A stretch of DNA of 64,000 nt from Gracilaria domingensis. Taxonomy: Eukaryota > Rhodophyta > Florideophyceae > Gracilariales > Gracilariaceae. The notes beneath the pieces are model-generated. The model made no database searches and had not been told where the DNA came from. It worked only from the letters and a program-made list of their open reading frames with translations. The position numbers were made by a program, and so were the translations under genes. Shown here in pieces: positions 19,988 to 30,907 of this stretch. Each line of letters opens with the position of its first letter. Positions within the stretch are counted from its first letter, which is position 1. The DNA lies in NCBI GenBank assembly GCA_022539475.1, contig VCMS01000013.1, forward strand, positions 186,001 through 250,000, read 5' to 3'.

Positions 19988-22840
19988 ATGCGCGTCGCCT
20001 TCGCGCCGTCACTGGCGCTGGCCAAGCGCTCCGCCGTGCTTGCGCTGCGTTCGCGCCTTCGCGCGCGTCCGTGCGCGCCGCCGCCTCTTCGTCCCGTTGC
20101 TCGTCGCCTGTCGCGCCCGCCAGTGCGTTGTACCGCCACGTCTTCTGCGCAGCCGTCGGTGCGCGATGTGCCCGTTGGCGCGCGCATGTCTTCGCGACAG
20201 ATTCGCGACGCATTTCTGGCCTTTTTCCACGAGAAGCAACATCAGCGCCTTCCTAGCGCCAGCCTTGTTCCTGATGACCCCACCATTATGCTCACCATAG
20301 CGGGCATGGTGCCGTTCAAGCCTATTTTCATGGGGCTTGCCCCGCGTCAGTATCCCCGTGCCACCACCTCGCAGAAATGCATTCGCACCAATGACATCGA
20401 CAACGTTGGCCGTACCAAGCGCCATCACACTTTCTTTGAGATGCTGGGCAACTTTTCGTTTGGCGACTACTTCAAGAGTGACGCTATTCAGTGGGCGTGG
20501 CAGCTACTCACCCAGGTGTACCAAATCCCCCCGGAGAGGCTGGCAGTCAGTGTTTTCGAAAGCGACGACGAAGCTCTGCGCATCTGGCGCGATGTGGTTG
20601 GCGTCCCGGAGAGCAGGATTCAGCGGCTTGGTGCGGAAGACAACTTTTGGGCGTCGGGTCCTACCGGCCCTTGCGGACCTTGTAGTGAGGTGTACTTCGA
20701 TTTCGACCCGCTTTCGGATGTGCCTGTAGATCTTCAGGACGATGAACGTTTTATCGAGCTGTACAATCTTGTATTCATGCAGTATCAACGCGACAATCAG
20801 GGTGTTCTTACACCTCTTGCTGCTAAGAACATCGATACTGGTATGGGGCTGGAACGCATGGCACAGGTTTTGCAACAGGTGGACAACAATTACGAGACTG
20901 ATCTTATCCAACCTATAATTGATGTGGTTGCCGATCAAACTGACATTGCGTACAGAAGCGCTACGGAAGCGCAGAAGACATCCTTCAAGGTTGTTGGCGA
21001 TCATCTTCGTGCAGTGTCTCACCTTGTGGCTGATGGCGTACGACCGAGCAACGTCGGAAGAGGTTATATCGTGCGACGCCTTCTTCGCCGAATAGTTCGT
21101 CACGCACGTCTGTTGGGAATCGAAAACGCCTTTATCGCAGATGTCGTACCGACAGTTGCCCAGCTCGCAAAGGAAGCCGGATTGGAGGCCATTGAGCAGA
21201 AAATTGATCATGTCATCGCAGAACTATCTCGGGAGGAGCAGCGTTTCTTGCAAACATTAGACAGAGGAGAAGATAGACTTGCCGAAGTTCTGGAAGGCGT
21301 TCGCGAGTCTGGAAGGAAAGTAATTCCAGGTGAGGAGGCATTTGAGCTATATGATACATTTGGATTCCCTCTTGAACTTACGGAAGAAATTGCTACAGAG
21401 AATGAAATGATGGTTGATATCAAGGGATTTGACCGATGTATGGCGGAACAACGTCAACGTGCGCGCGCTGCAAGAGATACAGAGGAGTTTGACGTCAAAG
21501 CCACTGCCGTGATTACGGAAGTACTTTCAGCCGCAGGTCCTACCGCATTCGAAGGTTATCATGCGACTGCACTCAGCGCGTCGAAGATCACAGGTCTGAT
21601 TGTCATGGCAGAAGGCGAGACTGAGAGTAGAAACAGCGTTGAAGAAGGTGAACTAGTACGAGTTATGCTCTCGGAATCACCGTTCTACGCAGAGGGTGGT
21701 GGACAGGTTGGTGACACTGGTCTACTAACCGGTCCAAATGGGGTTATTCGTGTCGATGATACTCGGAAAGAAGCTGGTGCTTATGTACATATTGGACAAG
21801 TAACACAGGGGTATATCAGTCGTGGAGATGAAATGCATGCTGTGGTTGATGCGAATTCTCGGCGCAGGATCATGGCGCATCATACCGCCACACATTTGTT
21901 ACAAGCTGCTTTGAAAAAGGTCATCGCTGATGATGGTATTGCACAGGCAGGCTCCCTCGTTGATGCAGATCGACTGAGATTTGATTTCAATTGCCCGCGG
22001 GCAGTTTCGCCGGAAGAGCTGCAAGCTGTCGAGGACACAATCAATGAGTGGATTGGAGAAGCCCGTGATACACAAGTGTCGTTCATGACTCTTGATGACG
22101 CTAAGAATGCTGGGGCTGTAGCGATGTTCGGAGAGAAATACAATGCATCTGAAGTACGCGTTGTTGATGTACCCGGTGTGTCCATGGAGCTGTGCGGTGG
22201 GACACATGTTGCGAACACGGCAGATATTGGGCTTTTCAAGATTATCAGCGAATCTGGTCCGAGCTCCGGCGTACGGAGAATCGAAGCTGTTTGTGGTGCA
22301 GCAGTTATGCCATACTTGAGTGTGAGAGACGCTGCCGTAAAGAAGTTGAGCAATTCTCTGAAAGCAAAACCCGAAGAACTACCATCTCGTGTTGCAGCCT
22401 TGCAAGAAGAATTGAAGTCAAAGGCTAAACAATTGGACCAAGCTTTGGCCGAGCTTGCTATTGCAAAGGCCATGACTTTGGCAACAAACCCCAAGGAGTT
22501 CGGAGACTTCCAGTACGTCGTTGACAGGCTAGATGGACTATCGTCTGACAGCCTAAAGGCAGCTGTGGAGAATTTGAGCAACTCGCTGGGAGAAAGCGCT
22601 GTCGTCCTACTGGCGTCGGAAAACGACGGAAAGGTTTCTTTCGTTTGTGCAGTTGGGAAGAAAGCTCAGAAACAAGGCATTGGCGCTGGGAAGCTTATAG
22701 GGCGAGTTGCAAAGATGTGCGGTGGGGGTGGTGGTGGCAGACCAAATTTTGCTCAGGCAGGAGGGAAGAATGTGGCCAAGCTTGGACCAGCTTTACAACA
22801 CGCGGAAGCTGTGTTAGAACAGGCTTTTGTAGCTACATAA
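19988..22840 (+). CDS. alanyl-tRNA synthetase, bacterial type, organelle-targeted
   Basis: 950 residues. It charges tRNA-Ala. The N-terminal ~65 residues (MRVAFAPSLALAKRSAVLAL then Arg/Pro-rich) form a transit peptide; the enzyme proper begins near SSRQIRDAFLAFFHEKQHQR. Class II catalytic core: LPSASLVPDDPTIMLTIAGM, RTKRHHTFFEMLGNFSFGDY, then GPTGPCGPCSEVYFD. The editing domain has HTATH (about 631-635) and the distal ELCGGTH (about 735), which together supply the zinc-binding His/Cys set that hydrolyses mischarged Ser/Gly-tRNA. The C-Ala domain ends with MCGGGGGGRPNFAQAGGK. Plastid, mitochondrial or dual targeting cannot be separated from sequence alone. No sign of an intron. Confidence 0.97.
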   Translation: MRVAFAPSLALAKRSAVLALRSRLRARPCAPPPLRPVARRLSRPPVRCTATSSAQPSVRDVPVGARMSSRQIRDAFLAFFHEKQHQRLPSASLVPDDPTIMLTIAGMVPFKPIFMGLAPRQYPRATTSQKCIRTNDIDNVGRTKRHHTFFEMLGNFSFGDYFKSDAIQWAWQLLTQVYQIPPERLAVSVFESDDEALRIWRDVVGVPESRIQRLGAEDNFWASGPTGPCGPCSEVYFDFDPLSDVPVDLQDDERFIELYNLVFMQYQRDNQGVLTPLAAKNIDTGMGLERMAQVLQQVDNNYETDLIQPIIDVVADQTDIAYRSATEAQKTSFKVVGDHLRAVSHLVADGVRPSNVGRGYIVRRLLRRIVRHARLLGIENAFIADVVPTVAQLAKEAGLEAIEQKIDHVIAELSREEQRFLQTLDRGEDRLAEVLEGVRESGRKVIPGEEAFELYDTFGFPLELTEEIATENEMMVDIKGFDRCMAEQRQRARAARDTEEFDVKATAVITEVLSAAGPTAFEGYHATALSASKITGLIVMAEGETESRNSVEEGELVRVMLSESPFYAEGGGQVGDTGLLTGPNGVIRVDDTRKEAGAYVHIGQVTQGYISRGDEMHAVVDANSRRRIMAHHTATHLLQAALKKVIADDGIAQAGSLVDADRLRFDFNCPRAVSPEELQAVEDTINEWIGEARDTQVSFMTLDDAKNAGAVAMFGEKYNASEVRVVDVPGVSMELCGGTHVANTADIGLFKIISESGPSSGVRRIEAVCGAAVMPYLSVRDAAVKKLSNSLKAKPEELPSRVAALQEELKSKAKQLDQALAELAIAKAMTLATNPKEFGDFQYVVDRLDGLSSDSLKAAVENLSNSLGESAVVLLASENDGKVSFVCAVGKKAQKQGIGAGKLIGRVAKMCGGGGGGRPNFAQAGGKNVAKLGPALQHAEAVLEQAFVAT

Positions 22841-23982
22841 ACCTTTTGGAAGTGAATGCTAATTGTCTACTGCTCTGCTGTGAGAATTTTTGTCACATCG
22901 CGAGCAATGCCAAGTTAGGATATTCATGGCCAGAGTGATTTTGGTTGCTACTATTCATGTGCACTTGTCAATGAAGTGTTTCATATGGACAGTAGCAACA
23001 ACAATCACTATACGAAGTCTTCACTACCGCTGACCACGTGTTCTTCCTCTCCAGAAACCAATTCATTCAACCTCTTAACGGATCTTCGGGAGACGGGCAG
23101 ACCACGACAAGAGTTTCATGTGTACCGCACTGTCTGCTAAAGAAACAATTCGAAGTCCTCCTTAAACCCAGTCCTCATATCTCGGCGAAGCATTCCACGG
23201 AACCCCTGGGAACCATCCATGGCTACCCGACCTCAGGGTAGTCCCTCTAAAGCCAACCCTGACAAGGCCCTGCCCTGAGGCAAATGCCTGTCAGTGACAC
23301 AGACCGTCACCAAGGTCGCAAGGGCTCTCGGAAAGCGGCTCGAACGCTCGCCACTGGCATGTCTTAATCACGATTGTTGACAGTCGCTCGTAGAGGAGGT
23401 TACAGGGCGGGTTTCTGTCCTGTAGGAACGCTTTGCTTCGTTTAGCTATCAACTTGCAGTTCGACACAGGGTTTGCGTTCGGCTCGAAAGACCCTCAATA
23501 GTATTTGGACATCAGACTAGAAGATACGTTGTACAACGGGGTCTGTGGTAAGATCAAAGTTGTCAACCTGCTTTTGGAACGCGCATGTACTGGAGTTAAA
23601 ATGAATAAGCTTATACCAGCCTTCTCGTTTAGTTTGCAATAATGGACAATATTCAGTTACGTAATTATACGAGCCGAAGCTGGTAACTCCGTGATTCATC
23701 ACATACCACGATCTTCGATACGCATGTCTGCAGGTTCCTAGCAAACGAGATGAGTTCGTGTGCGATTCGATTGGGGTTCAACAGATGGATTCCTGGGCTT
23801 GACATGTGCTGATGCTCCATTTCTTAGTGATGCGCAGAGCTGCCTGTTATCGAACGATACTGTTACTATGCGACCGTGTACTTCTTCCGTGTTCGGTGAG
23901 CGTCGTACTAGGAAACCGGAAGCTTCCCTACGTATTATTCAAAAACTATTCCCTGCTCCCAACATTAGGTGAATGAGCATCA
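22841..23982. other. 1.1-kb convergent intergenic region, no gene seen
   Basis: Between the alanyl-tRNA synthetase stop and the stop of the basic nuclear protein. The part 23160-23480 is GC-richer, with local self-complementary segments (for example acagg...cctgt at 23402-23422), and could hold a structured RNA. I could not match it to SRP RNA, RNase P/MRP RNA, U snRNA or tRNA consensus. No convincing open frame. Confidence 0.4.
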
Positions 23983-26733
23983 TCATTCAGAAGGCCCTCT
24001 ATCGGTCTCATCACAGCAATGTTGGCTTCCCTCTTTTGCCTCAGCTGCTTTCGAATCAGTCACTGCTTGGTCCCTTAAAGGATCCGCACGGGAAGCCACA
24101 TCGGATCCATCTGGTATAGCGATCTCCGAATTCACATCTGTCTTGGGTACGCATTTGTCATATTCACCTTTCCCGGCGTTCGTTTCTCTGCCCAACGGCT
24201 GGGTTTCGTTTTCGTTCTTTGAGCCGTTCGAATTATTGGATTTGCTTCCATCCGGCTTTAGCCCATTAGGAGATACTCTAGCATCTCCGTGCTCTTCGTA
24301 GAAGCTCTTAGCCCATCCCTCTACTTCCTTCTTGCTCAGGGAGGGATTCTTGTCCACAGGCTTTGCAAGTTTCTTTCCTCGAACAACATTGTTGAAACTC
24401 ATGTACAACGACCACCATCGTTCGCTCCAGTGTTTGAGTTCTTTCTCCCAAAGGCCTTGAATCATAGCCTGAGACATTTCGCGACCATATTTCATTTCAA
24501 AGCGTCCTTGAACTTGAGCATTAGACGGCGGAAGAGGATAATGAGCGGTAAACGCTATCCGAATAGTACTCAGCTCGTTCTCTGTCAAACGCTTTCTCTC
24601 GTCTTCGTAATCAACCTTTTTCTTACGTCTTCCAGTGGCTAGTGAAGTTATCTTCACATTGAGAGGTTGACTACCCCTCTGTGATGCGTTTGGAGAATAT
24701 GAATCGGAATCTTGATCATCAACCCGAGTATTGTCACCATCACTGGCATTACTCTTCGCTGGAGTGCGCTTCCTCTTCTTCTGTTTCTTGGTGCTTCGCT
24801 TTGCACCCTTCTTGGGAGTTGTTGACTGCTCGCCTGCCGCCCTTCGGCTTGCGTTCCATTTTGCCTTCATAGCCTCAAACTGCCTTCCCCTTTCCGAAGT
24901 TGGGACGAAGTCCTCGCAATCGTCAGAGGAATCCGATTGTCCTCCGTTTGCGCCTGCCCGTTCATCCTGCGCTCCGCCTTCATCTGCTCTATCGGATAAT
25001 TCATCAAGATCCTTCGTTTTCTCCACCTTTCTTGCGTTCTTATGAACTTCCTTTCGCTTCTTATTACTCTTTCCTTCAAGTTCCAACTCAGTGCCAATCT
25101 TCCGTTTCGAGAGACGCGATGATCTCCTCGTTGCACCTCTGAGTTCTTTCCCTTTCCTTTGGGATCCATTGATTCTCTTAATTCCATTCATATTGGCTTT
25201 ATCATCAGCTTTCCTTGCGTTCGAATGCTTCTGTTTTGAGCGAGATACGGTGTCATCAAAATCTTCGTCATCAGAGTTTGAGAACGTCGATGGTTTCTTG
25301 CTGCGATGCCGCACATCATTTCGGGAATCTGTTTTCTCCTCGGAGTTTTCGCTGCTTTCATCTCCGGAATGTTCGAAGAGAGTATATGAATGTATCCCTC
25401 GTCTGCCTTGTGGTTTCTTCTTCGCCTTTGTCGACTTTGTAACCCTTGAACTCTGCACTCTTCTACCCTTCCCTAACGTAACTTTTTCCTTTCGATTCTT
25501 TGTTTCGCTTTGTACTGCAAATCTTGACGTTTTAAGAGGTATTGTGGAAAAGATATCGTCCGTCCGTCCGCCCAGAGTACTCTCTCTTTTCAGCGATGGC
25601 TCATCTTTCGCCTGTTTCTTCCGTGCTAACGCACCTATGGCCACATCTCCCTTACCTTTCGACTTGGATGCAACACGACTCGCATTTGCTACTTTCTTGT
25701 CACTTGATACAACGACGCTTGGCTTCGAAACGTTATTGGGTGCCCGCGATTCATCAGGATGCGTTGGTTTCTCTTCTTGTGCCGCAACAGGCTCCTGCTT
25801 CACGTTCACTGTAGTTTCGGCGTGCACTGGTTGGTCACTTTCACCCTCTAGTGCAGCAACAACTCTTTCGCGCTTGACGGCATCGCGACCGGGAACGTTC
25901 CAAGCAGCTTTTTTGTTCTGTGCCGTATGTAGTGAATTAGAGACGTCTGCTGACATCTCAGCATGAGAGCGTTTGTTGGAGTCTCTGCGTCGAGTCGGTG
26001 TGGGATCAAGCAAACCTGAGGCGTCATCATGAACAAGATCATTGACGGATATGGCCTTTCGCCTCGGAGAATTTCCCTTCTTACGCATGCGGGAAAATGG
26101 AGTGGTGTGATTGGATGAATTGACATTGTCCTTCTCAGCTAAAATCTCCTGGTATTCGCGAGGATTGCCCTGCCATCCAACCGCATGGTTGGGGTCGGCG
26201 TACAAAGCGTTTGACTCCGGGGTTCGATTGGGATAACTTGAAACCACGGGAGCTAATGCCTGGTTTGGTTGCTCAGGGACATTTAATGCACTGTAGTCGT
26301 AAGCCGCATTTGATGGGTAACCCGGATTTGATTCGTAACTCACATGTGGTGGATGAATAGCGTTTGGTGCGAACGCGGCGTGTGGTGTGTGAGCCGCATT
26401 CAATGTGGCCGAATTCTGCAACAAATGGCTGTTCTGGCCGGGCTGCTGCTCGGCGTATGGCGTTGCTTGGTAGTAAGCCTGTGGAAACTGTCCTGATGGG
26501 ACTTTGATAACGCCACCTGGGGGTCTTCGTAGTTGATACTCTTCATGGTGAGACCACCTCGTGAAAATCGCTGCACTTTGAGGTTTCCGCAACTGATATT
26601 CCTCATGTTGAGGCCACCTCATGAGATTCGCGTACACAGCTCCGGCCGAATTCTGTGTGTACGCGTCTGAATTTCCGCCGCGCTGCCAGTTGTTTACGGG
26701 ATCGTACTGATGGTTATCTGGTACTTGGCTCAT
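23983..26733 (-). CDS. large basic nuclear protein, unknown function
   Basis: 916 residues from the ATG at 26733 (MSQVPDNHQYDPVNNW); upstream in-frame ATGs at 26760 and 26922 add unlike, Cys/Arg-rich sequence. The N-terminal ~200 residues are Tyr/Asn/Pro/His-rich and contain an RW(P/S)xHEEYQLR(K/R)P unit twice. The middle (300-750) is Lys/Ser/Glu-rich, with many NLS-like clusters (KKGAKRSTKKQKKRKRTPAK). A folded helical segment lies near 780-880: LTENELSTIRIAFTAHYPLP, GRFEMKYGREMSQAMIQGLW and HWSERWWSLYMSF, which may be a Myb/SANT-like or other DNA/chromatin-binding module. I do not recognise the family. Divergent from the DDX11-like helicase. Confidence 0.72.
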   Translation of the reverse strand: MSQVPDNHQYDPVNNWQRGGNSDAYTQNSAGAVYANLMRWPQHEEYQLRKPQSAAIFTRWSHHEEYQLRRPPGGVIKVPSGQFPQAYYQATPYAEQQPGQNSHLLQNSATLNAAHTPHAAFAPNAIHPPHVSYESNPGYPSNAAYDYSALNVPEQPNQALAPVVSSYPNRTPESNALYADPNHAVGWQGNPREYQEILAEKDNVNSSNHTTPFSRMRKKGNSPRRKAISVNDLVHDDASGLLDPTPTRRRDSNKRSHAEMSADVSNSLHTAQNKKAAWNVPGRDAVKRERVVAALEGESDQPVHAETTVNVKQEPVAAQEEKPTHPDESRAPNNVSKPSVVVSSDKKVANASRVASKSKGKGDVAIGALARKKQAKDEPSLKRESTLGGRTDDIFSTIPLKTSRFAVQSETKNRKEKVTLGKGRRVQSSRVTKSTKAKKKPQGRRGIHSYTLFEHSGDESSENSEEKTDSRNDVRHRSKKPSTFSNSDDEDFDDTVSRSKQKHSNARKADDKANMNGIKRINGSQRKGKELRGATRRSSRLSKRKIGTELELEGKSNKKRKEVHKNARKVEKTKDLDELSDRADEGGAQDERAGANGGQSDSSDDCEDFVPTSERGRQFEAMKAKWNASRRAAGEQSTTPKKGAKRSTKKQKKRKRTPAKSNASDGDNTRVDDQDSDSYSPNASQRGSQPLNVKITSLATGRRKKKVDYEDERKRLTENELSTIRIAFTAHYPLPPSNAQVQGRFEMKYGREMSQAMIQGLWEKELKHWSERWWSLYMSFNNVVRGKKLAKPVDKNPSLSKKEVEGWAKSFYEEHGDARVSPNGLKPDGSKSNNSNGSKNENETQPLGRETNAGKGEYDKCVPKTDVNSEIAIPDGSDVASRADPLRDQAVTDSKAAEAKEGSQHCCDETDRGPSE

Positions 26734-27187
26734 GATGGCTGATGGAAACCTGTGGGACATGCTGCCATGTGGAGGGGACCGGGAGATTCTTTCGTTTAGC
26801 GAAAGACAGAGACGAAATGCAGCCGCCCCAGGTTTATCACAGCATCCACCGTTCGGAGAGAGAATGCAAGAACGGATATGGAGCCGAGCCGTGGGTCCCC
26901 CCGTTCGTCTCCTGACGCACACGATGCGTAAATTATCAGCGCCTCGATTCGAACGCGAAGTCGGAGCATGTCACACCTGTACTCCTGGACCAGGAGTCCT
27001 GGTATCTGCCCATTTTTTGGTTGGCGACTCGCAATTGATTTTGGCGCGAAAGCCGGGACCAAAACAGCGATGCAATCCGCGAACTTACATTTGGCATTAA
27101 TTCCAAGAATGAGCTCAGATGCTTCAGCCCGCGCTCCGAAATCCTCCGACTTTCTTCCTCCGCATCGACACTGCGTGCAGGCTCAAC
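26734..27187. promoter_or_regulatory. divergent region, basic nuclear protein / DDX11-like helicase
   Basis: 454 bp between the preferred starts. Contains short palindromes such as ctcctggaccaggag near 26981-26995. No specific element identified. Confidence 0.35.
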
Positions 27188-29617
27188 ATGCAGTCATCTG
27201 ACCACTTCAACTTTCCAGGAACCCCATATGATGTTCAGAAGCAGCTGATGTCAGCCTTGTATGACACCATCGATGGCGGGAGGATCGGCCTATTTGAGTC
27301 ACCAACTGGTACTGGGAAAACACTCTCCATTATCTGTGCGTGCCTTTCATGGCTTTCTGATAATCGAGTTAATTCTGGGGAGGAAATTGCTGTGGACGAT
27401 GAAGAACCCGACTGGGTTAACGAACAAACCAACAATCGACGAGCTCGTGCCCAAACAGAGGAGCTTGACAGAAGGAAACAAGCATTCGTCCGCAGGCTCT
27501 CAAACTCCATGAGGAAACCGGACACCTTCTCGAAACGGAGACGTAAAGCACTTGCAGATGAAGATGACCTCTTCTCCGACTCAGAAGACGAAACTGAAAG
27601 CGGATGGATGCGACCTCAGAGGTCGAGTAACCCAAAGATCATTTTTGCCACCAGGACTCATTCCCAGCTTACCCAATTCATTGAAGAAATGCGCAAAACG
27701 AAGTTCGGTGGTGAGAACACAAAATTCGATGTCCTCAAAGACGAGTTACCTCTTAGTGTCGTCTCATTTGGTTCTCGAAAACAACTTTGTATCCACGACC
27801 ATGTTCGTGCCCTCAACAGCGCGGCAGCCATCTCTGAGCGGTGCCGAGAGCTCACTGAGAAGGCTGAACAGCCCACAGTTGCGAAAAGAAAAAGAACAAA
27901 GAACCATTGTATTTACAAGGACCAGAAAGCAGAGACTATCTTACGCGACAAGGGGATGACTCAGTTGCACACAATCGAAGAGCTTGCAACAGCTGGGAAA
28001 GAAATTGGCGCTTGTCCATATTTTGCAACTAGGCAGGCACTGGACACTGGGGAAGCTGACGTTATAACGGTCCCGTATTCTGCCATTCTGCACGAGCGAA
28101 CAAGGAGATCATTAGGAATTGAGGTTGACGAAAACACCGTCGTTGTATTCGATGAGGCCCACAACATCGTCAATACCGTGTGTGAGTTACATTCAAGTGT
28201 GCTTAGCAGGCCATTCCTTGCTCAAACTACAGAGGCATTGAAGTCTTACATTGGAAAGTATCGAGTTCGCTTCTCGCCTAGCAATCTATTTAAGCTTCGA
28301 CAGTTGCTTACCCTTTCGGAAGGACTGCTGTCTATGCTCGGAAAGCGAAATGAAAAGTGCAGGAAGGGGAGAGTCGTCCATCCTTCAATAATCATTCTAG
28401 AAGCTGGGGTTGATAACATTAATTTGTACGATTTGGTGAGATACATGGATGACTCTCGTCTTTGCAAAAAGCTAAGGGGATTTGTAGACGCAGGCCACCT
28501 AAACGCCGGACATAAGCAGGTGCCTGGAGGATCGCAGAGACATCTTGAAGCAAGACATCAGAAGCAGCAAAGTGTGGCAAAACAAAGTCTAATGGCGTTT
28601 GAGAACTTCCTTCGATGTTTGTCGGATTGCTCTGAGTATACCCGCGTAGCCATCTATCCTTACGAGATTCCACAGGACTTCACCAAAGTCGAAGAGAACT
28701 TTCTACCTCTGGAGATGACCTCTCGTCTCAAGTACTTCCTCGTTGAACCTGCAGCTGTATTCGCGTCAAGTATGACGAGGGCGAAGGCCATGCTTATGCT
28801 GGGAGGAACTCTGAGTCCACGCTCCGCGATTAAGAAGACCCTTCTAAAGAATTTAAATCCTGAAGATGTTGTTGAGTTTGAATGTAATCATGTTGTTCCT
28901 GCGGAGAATGTCATTACACGGATTTGTGGTATGGGACCATCCAACATGCCACTTAAGTTCACGTATGCGACTAGACATAACGAAGCTCTCCTGGACGAAT
29001 TGGCGTCCGCAATTGAATCAAGTATTCGACTTGTGGAGGGAGGCGTTGTGGTTTTCTTTTCAAGTTATGAATTACTTAAGAGAGCTACCCAGAGATGGCG
29101 AACTACTGGCTCATTCCTTAAAATATCTTTGCTGAAGCCGGTGGTCGTCGAAACAAGAGGTGCAAACGAAGCCTTTTCCCAATTTCAAGCATCGGTTAAG
29201 CGTGACAAGAAGAAAGGTGCTTTGCTCGCGGCAGTAATGGGTGGAAAACTTTCCGAAGGTATTAACTTCTCAGATGAATTGGGACGAATGGTGATTGTCG
29301 TTGGTATGCCATTTGCCAATGCGATGCAACTTGAGATCAGTGAAGTTCTCGCCCAGATGAGCTCTGCAGACGAGAAGTCTGACTATTTGGAGAATGAGTG
29401 CTTAACAATTGTGAATCAATCGATCGGGAGGGCTGTTAGACACCGCCACGACTTTGCGAGTATTGTCCTCATGGATCAGCGATTCGGCAGATCTAATTCA
29501 ATCCAGAAACTTCCTAGTTTCGTCAAGCGCGATCTTCGTGTTGTGCCTTCGTTTGGAGAATTCGAGAACGATGTCAAGCAATTCTTCTCCATAGAACGGA
29601 ATATCGCCCCAGAATGA
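27188..29617 (+). CDS. XPD-family Fe-S DNA helicase, DDX11 / Chl1 type
   Basis: 809 residues. DDX11/Chl1 is a superfamily 2, 5'-3' helicase used in sister-chromatid cohesion, replication-fork processing and G-quadruplex unwinding. It begins MQSSDHFNFPGTPYDVQKQL, the Q-motif region of the family, so I start at 27188 rather than the upstream ATG at 27119. Walker A is SPTGTGKT (about 37-44). An acidic/basic insert precedes motif Ia (IIFATRTHSQL). The Fe-S cysteines are visible as QLCIHDH, SERCREL, HCIY and ACPYF. The DEAH box is FDEAHNIV (about 321). C-terminal motifs: VVFFSSYELLKRA, GGKLSEGINFSDELGRMVIV and GRAVRHRHDFASIVLMDQRF. Length and order match DDX11 better than XPD, FANCJ or RTEL1. Confidence 0.93.
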   Translation: MQSSDHFNFPGTPYDVQKQLMSALYDTIDGGRIGLFESPTGTGKTLSIICACLSWLSDNRVNSGEEIAVDDEEPDWVNEQTNNRRARAQTEELDRRKQAFVRRLSNSMRKPDTFSKRRRKALADEDDLFSDSEDETESGWMRPQRSSNPKIIFATRTHSQLTQFIEEMRKTKFGGENTKFDVLKDELPLSVVSFGSRKQLCIHDHVRALNSAAAISERCRELTEKAEQPTVAKRKRTKNHCIYKDQKAETILRDKGMTQLHTIEELATAGKEIGACPYFATRQALDTGEADVITVPYSAILHERTRRSLGIEVDENTVVVFDEAHNIVNTVCELHSSVLSRPFLAQTTEALKSYIGKYRVRFSPSNLFKLRQLLTLSEGLLSMLGKRNEKCRKGRVVHPSIIILEAGVDNINLYDLVRYMDDSRLCKKLRGFVDAGHLNAGHKQVPGGSQRHLEARHQKQQSVAKQSLMAFENFLRCLSDCSEYTRVAIYPYEIPQDFTKVEENFLPLEMTSRLKYFLVEPAAVFASSMTRAKAMLMLGGTLSPRSAIKKTLLKNLNPEDVVEFECNHVVPAENVITRICGMGPSNMPLKFTYATRHNEALLDELASAIESSIRLVEGGVVVFFSSYELLKRATQRWRTTGSFLKISLLKPVVVETRGANEAFSQFQASVKRDKKKGALLAAVMGGKLSEGINFSDELGRMVIVVGMPFANAMQLEISEVLAQMSSADEKSDYLENECLTIVNQSIGRAVRHRHDFASIVLMDQRFGRSNSIQKLPSFVKRDLRVVPSFGEFENDVKQFFSIERNIAPE

Positions 29618-30907
29618 ATTGCCTTTCTGATACCCCCTGCGTTATCCTTTATGCGGTGGGAGTGAAGATATTCACGTGGAAGCATTCAGCTTCCTGAGTT
29701 GTTTGCATTTTTGGGAACTGGGAAGAATCGTTGGAGTAAACATCATGATGAGCCGAAAAGCAACAGTGAGCAACATGTTTGAATTGGGAACAGAACGAGC
29801 GATTTTTTTTGCTACGTTCAAGCACATGCTCAGGTTTACATAGGGTTTCTGTCCTGTCCGCTTATTCGACAATCGACTTTTTTCACTAACACTACTCGTT
29901 CAACCAAGCCCTTGTTCAGTTACGTGTAGTATCATCAACCACCTTCCTGTACAGAAAAGGGAAGATTGTTGTGGATCCGTGAATACAAGCTCAAGTTGAA
30001 CCGTTTATAGTGAAAACCGTCGAGCTTTGGTTTCCATTGCTAACGATTTGGTTCTCGCTGGGAGGTTAAGTTGCCTTCTTCTTTAGTATGGTCTGCAACT
30101 CCTCATTGCGAAGAAGCAGGAAAACTACGCTGTAGTATTCTAAACCTAATTCTCTCTCCTTAGTAAGTTGCCTCATACGACGCCGTTCAGGCAAGGTTGA
30201 CGTCTTAAATATCTCGCCTTCCCGAGAGAAGTACGTTCATTAATTCCTTCGCAATCTGAACTGTAGGATGTAGCTGTGAGTGTTGTGAAAATGGATGGCT
30301 CTTCGATAAGGTTGCTTCTTTCGATGATGTATACATACTGCATACCCTGTGTAGTAAATATTTAGCATTTCGCAAGCTAGACAGCGCTCTGGTTATGAGG
30401 ATTCTATTTAGTGCTAGTGGCAATGCTGTTCCTTCTTAAGCAGAAACCTAGTTCTAGTGCATTTGCGCCATATTCTCAGATATATGAGCCTCGGGGGCTG
30501 CTCGCAATCGTCAGCTGCTCTCGCAGCTACCGGCACTGTGGTAGCAGCAAAAAAGAAAAAGAGCAAGCTGAGGAGAGTGAATGCAACATGTTATGCACCT
30601 ACGACAGCCATAAGTCATTTACCTTCCAGTGTAACGGGGTTTCCCGTTTTGCCAGAAAACGTGAGCGACGAAAACCACTTAATCCAAGTTAATAACTTCC
30701 AAGACTGCAGTAACACTGAATCAAGAACTCTGGGAAGAACATTCTCGTTCCATCTGTTTCTAGCAATATCGACTTTCTGAAAAGATTCCGGCCTCCGTTG
30801 GAGACCTGATCGACTTTCATTTCTCTACTTGTCTGTGTCCGTTTGGTTTTGTCGTTACGAATAAAACCAATTCGTTACAGTTTGATTGGAACTTTGAAGG
30901 AGGCAAA
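29618..30907. other. 1.3-kb intergenic region, no gene seen
   Basis: Between the helicase and the ARID gene, both on plus. Short open frames (up to about 107 codons) lack any family motif. Composition is A/T-richer than the flanking genes. It presumably holds the helicase 3' UTR and the ARID-gene promoter. Confidence 0.45.
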
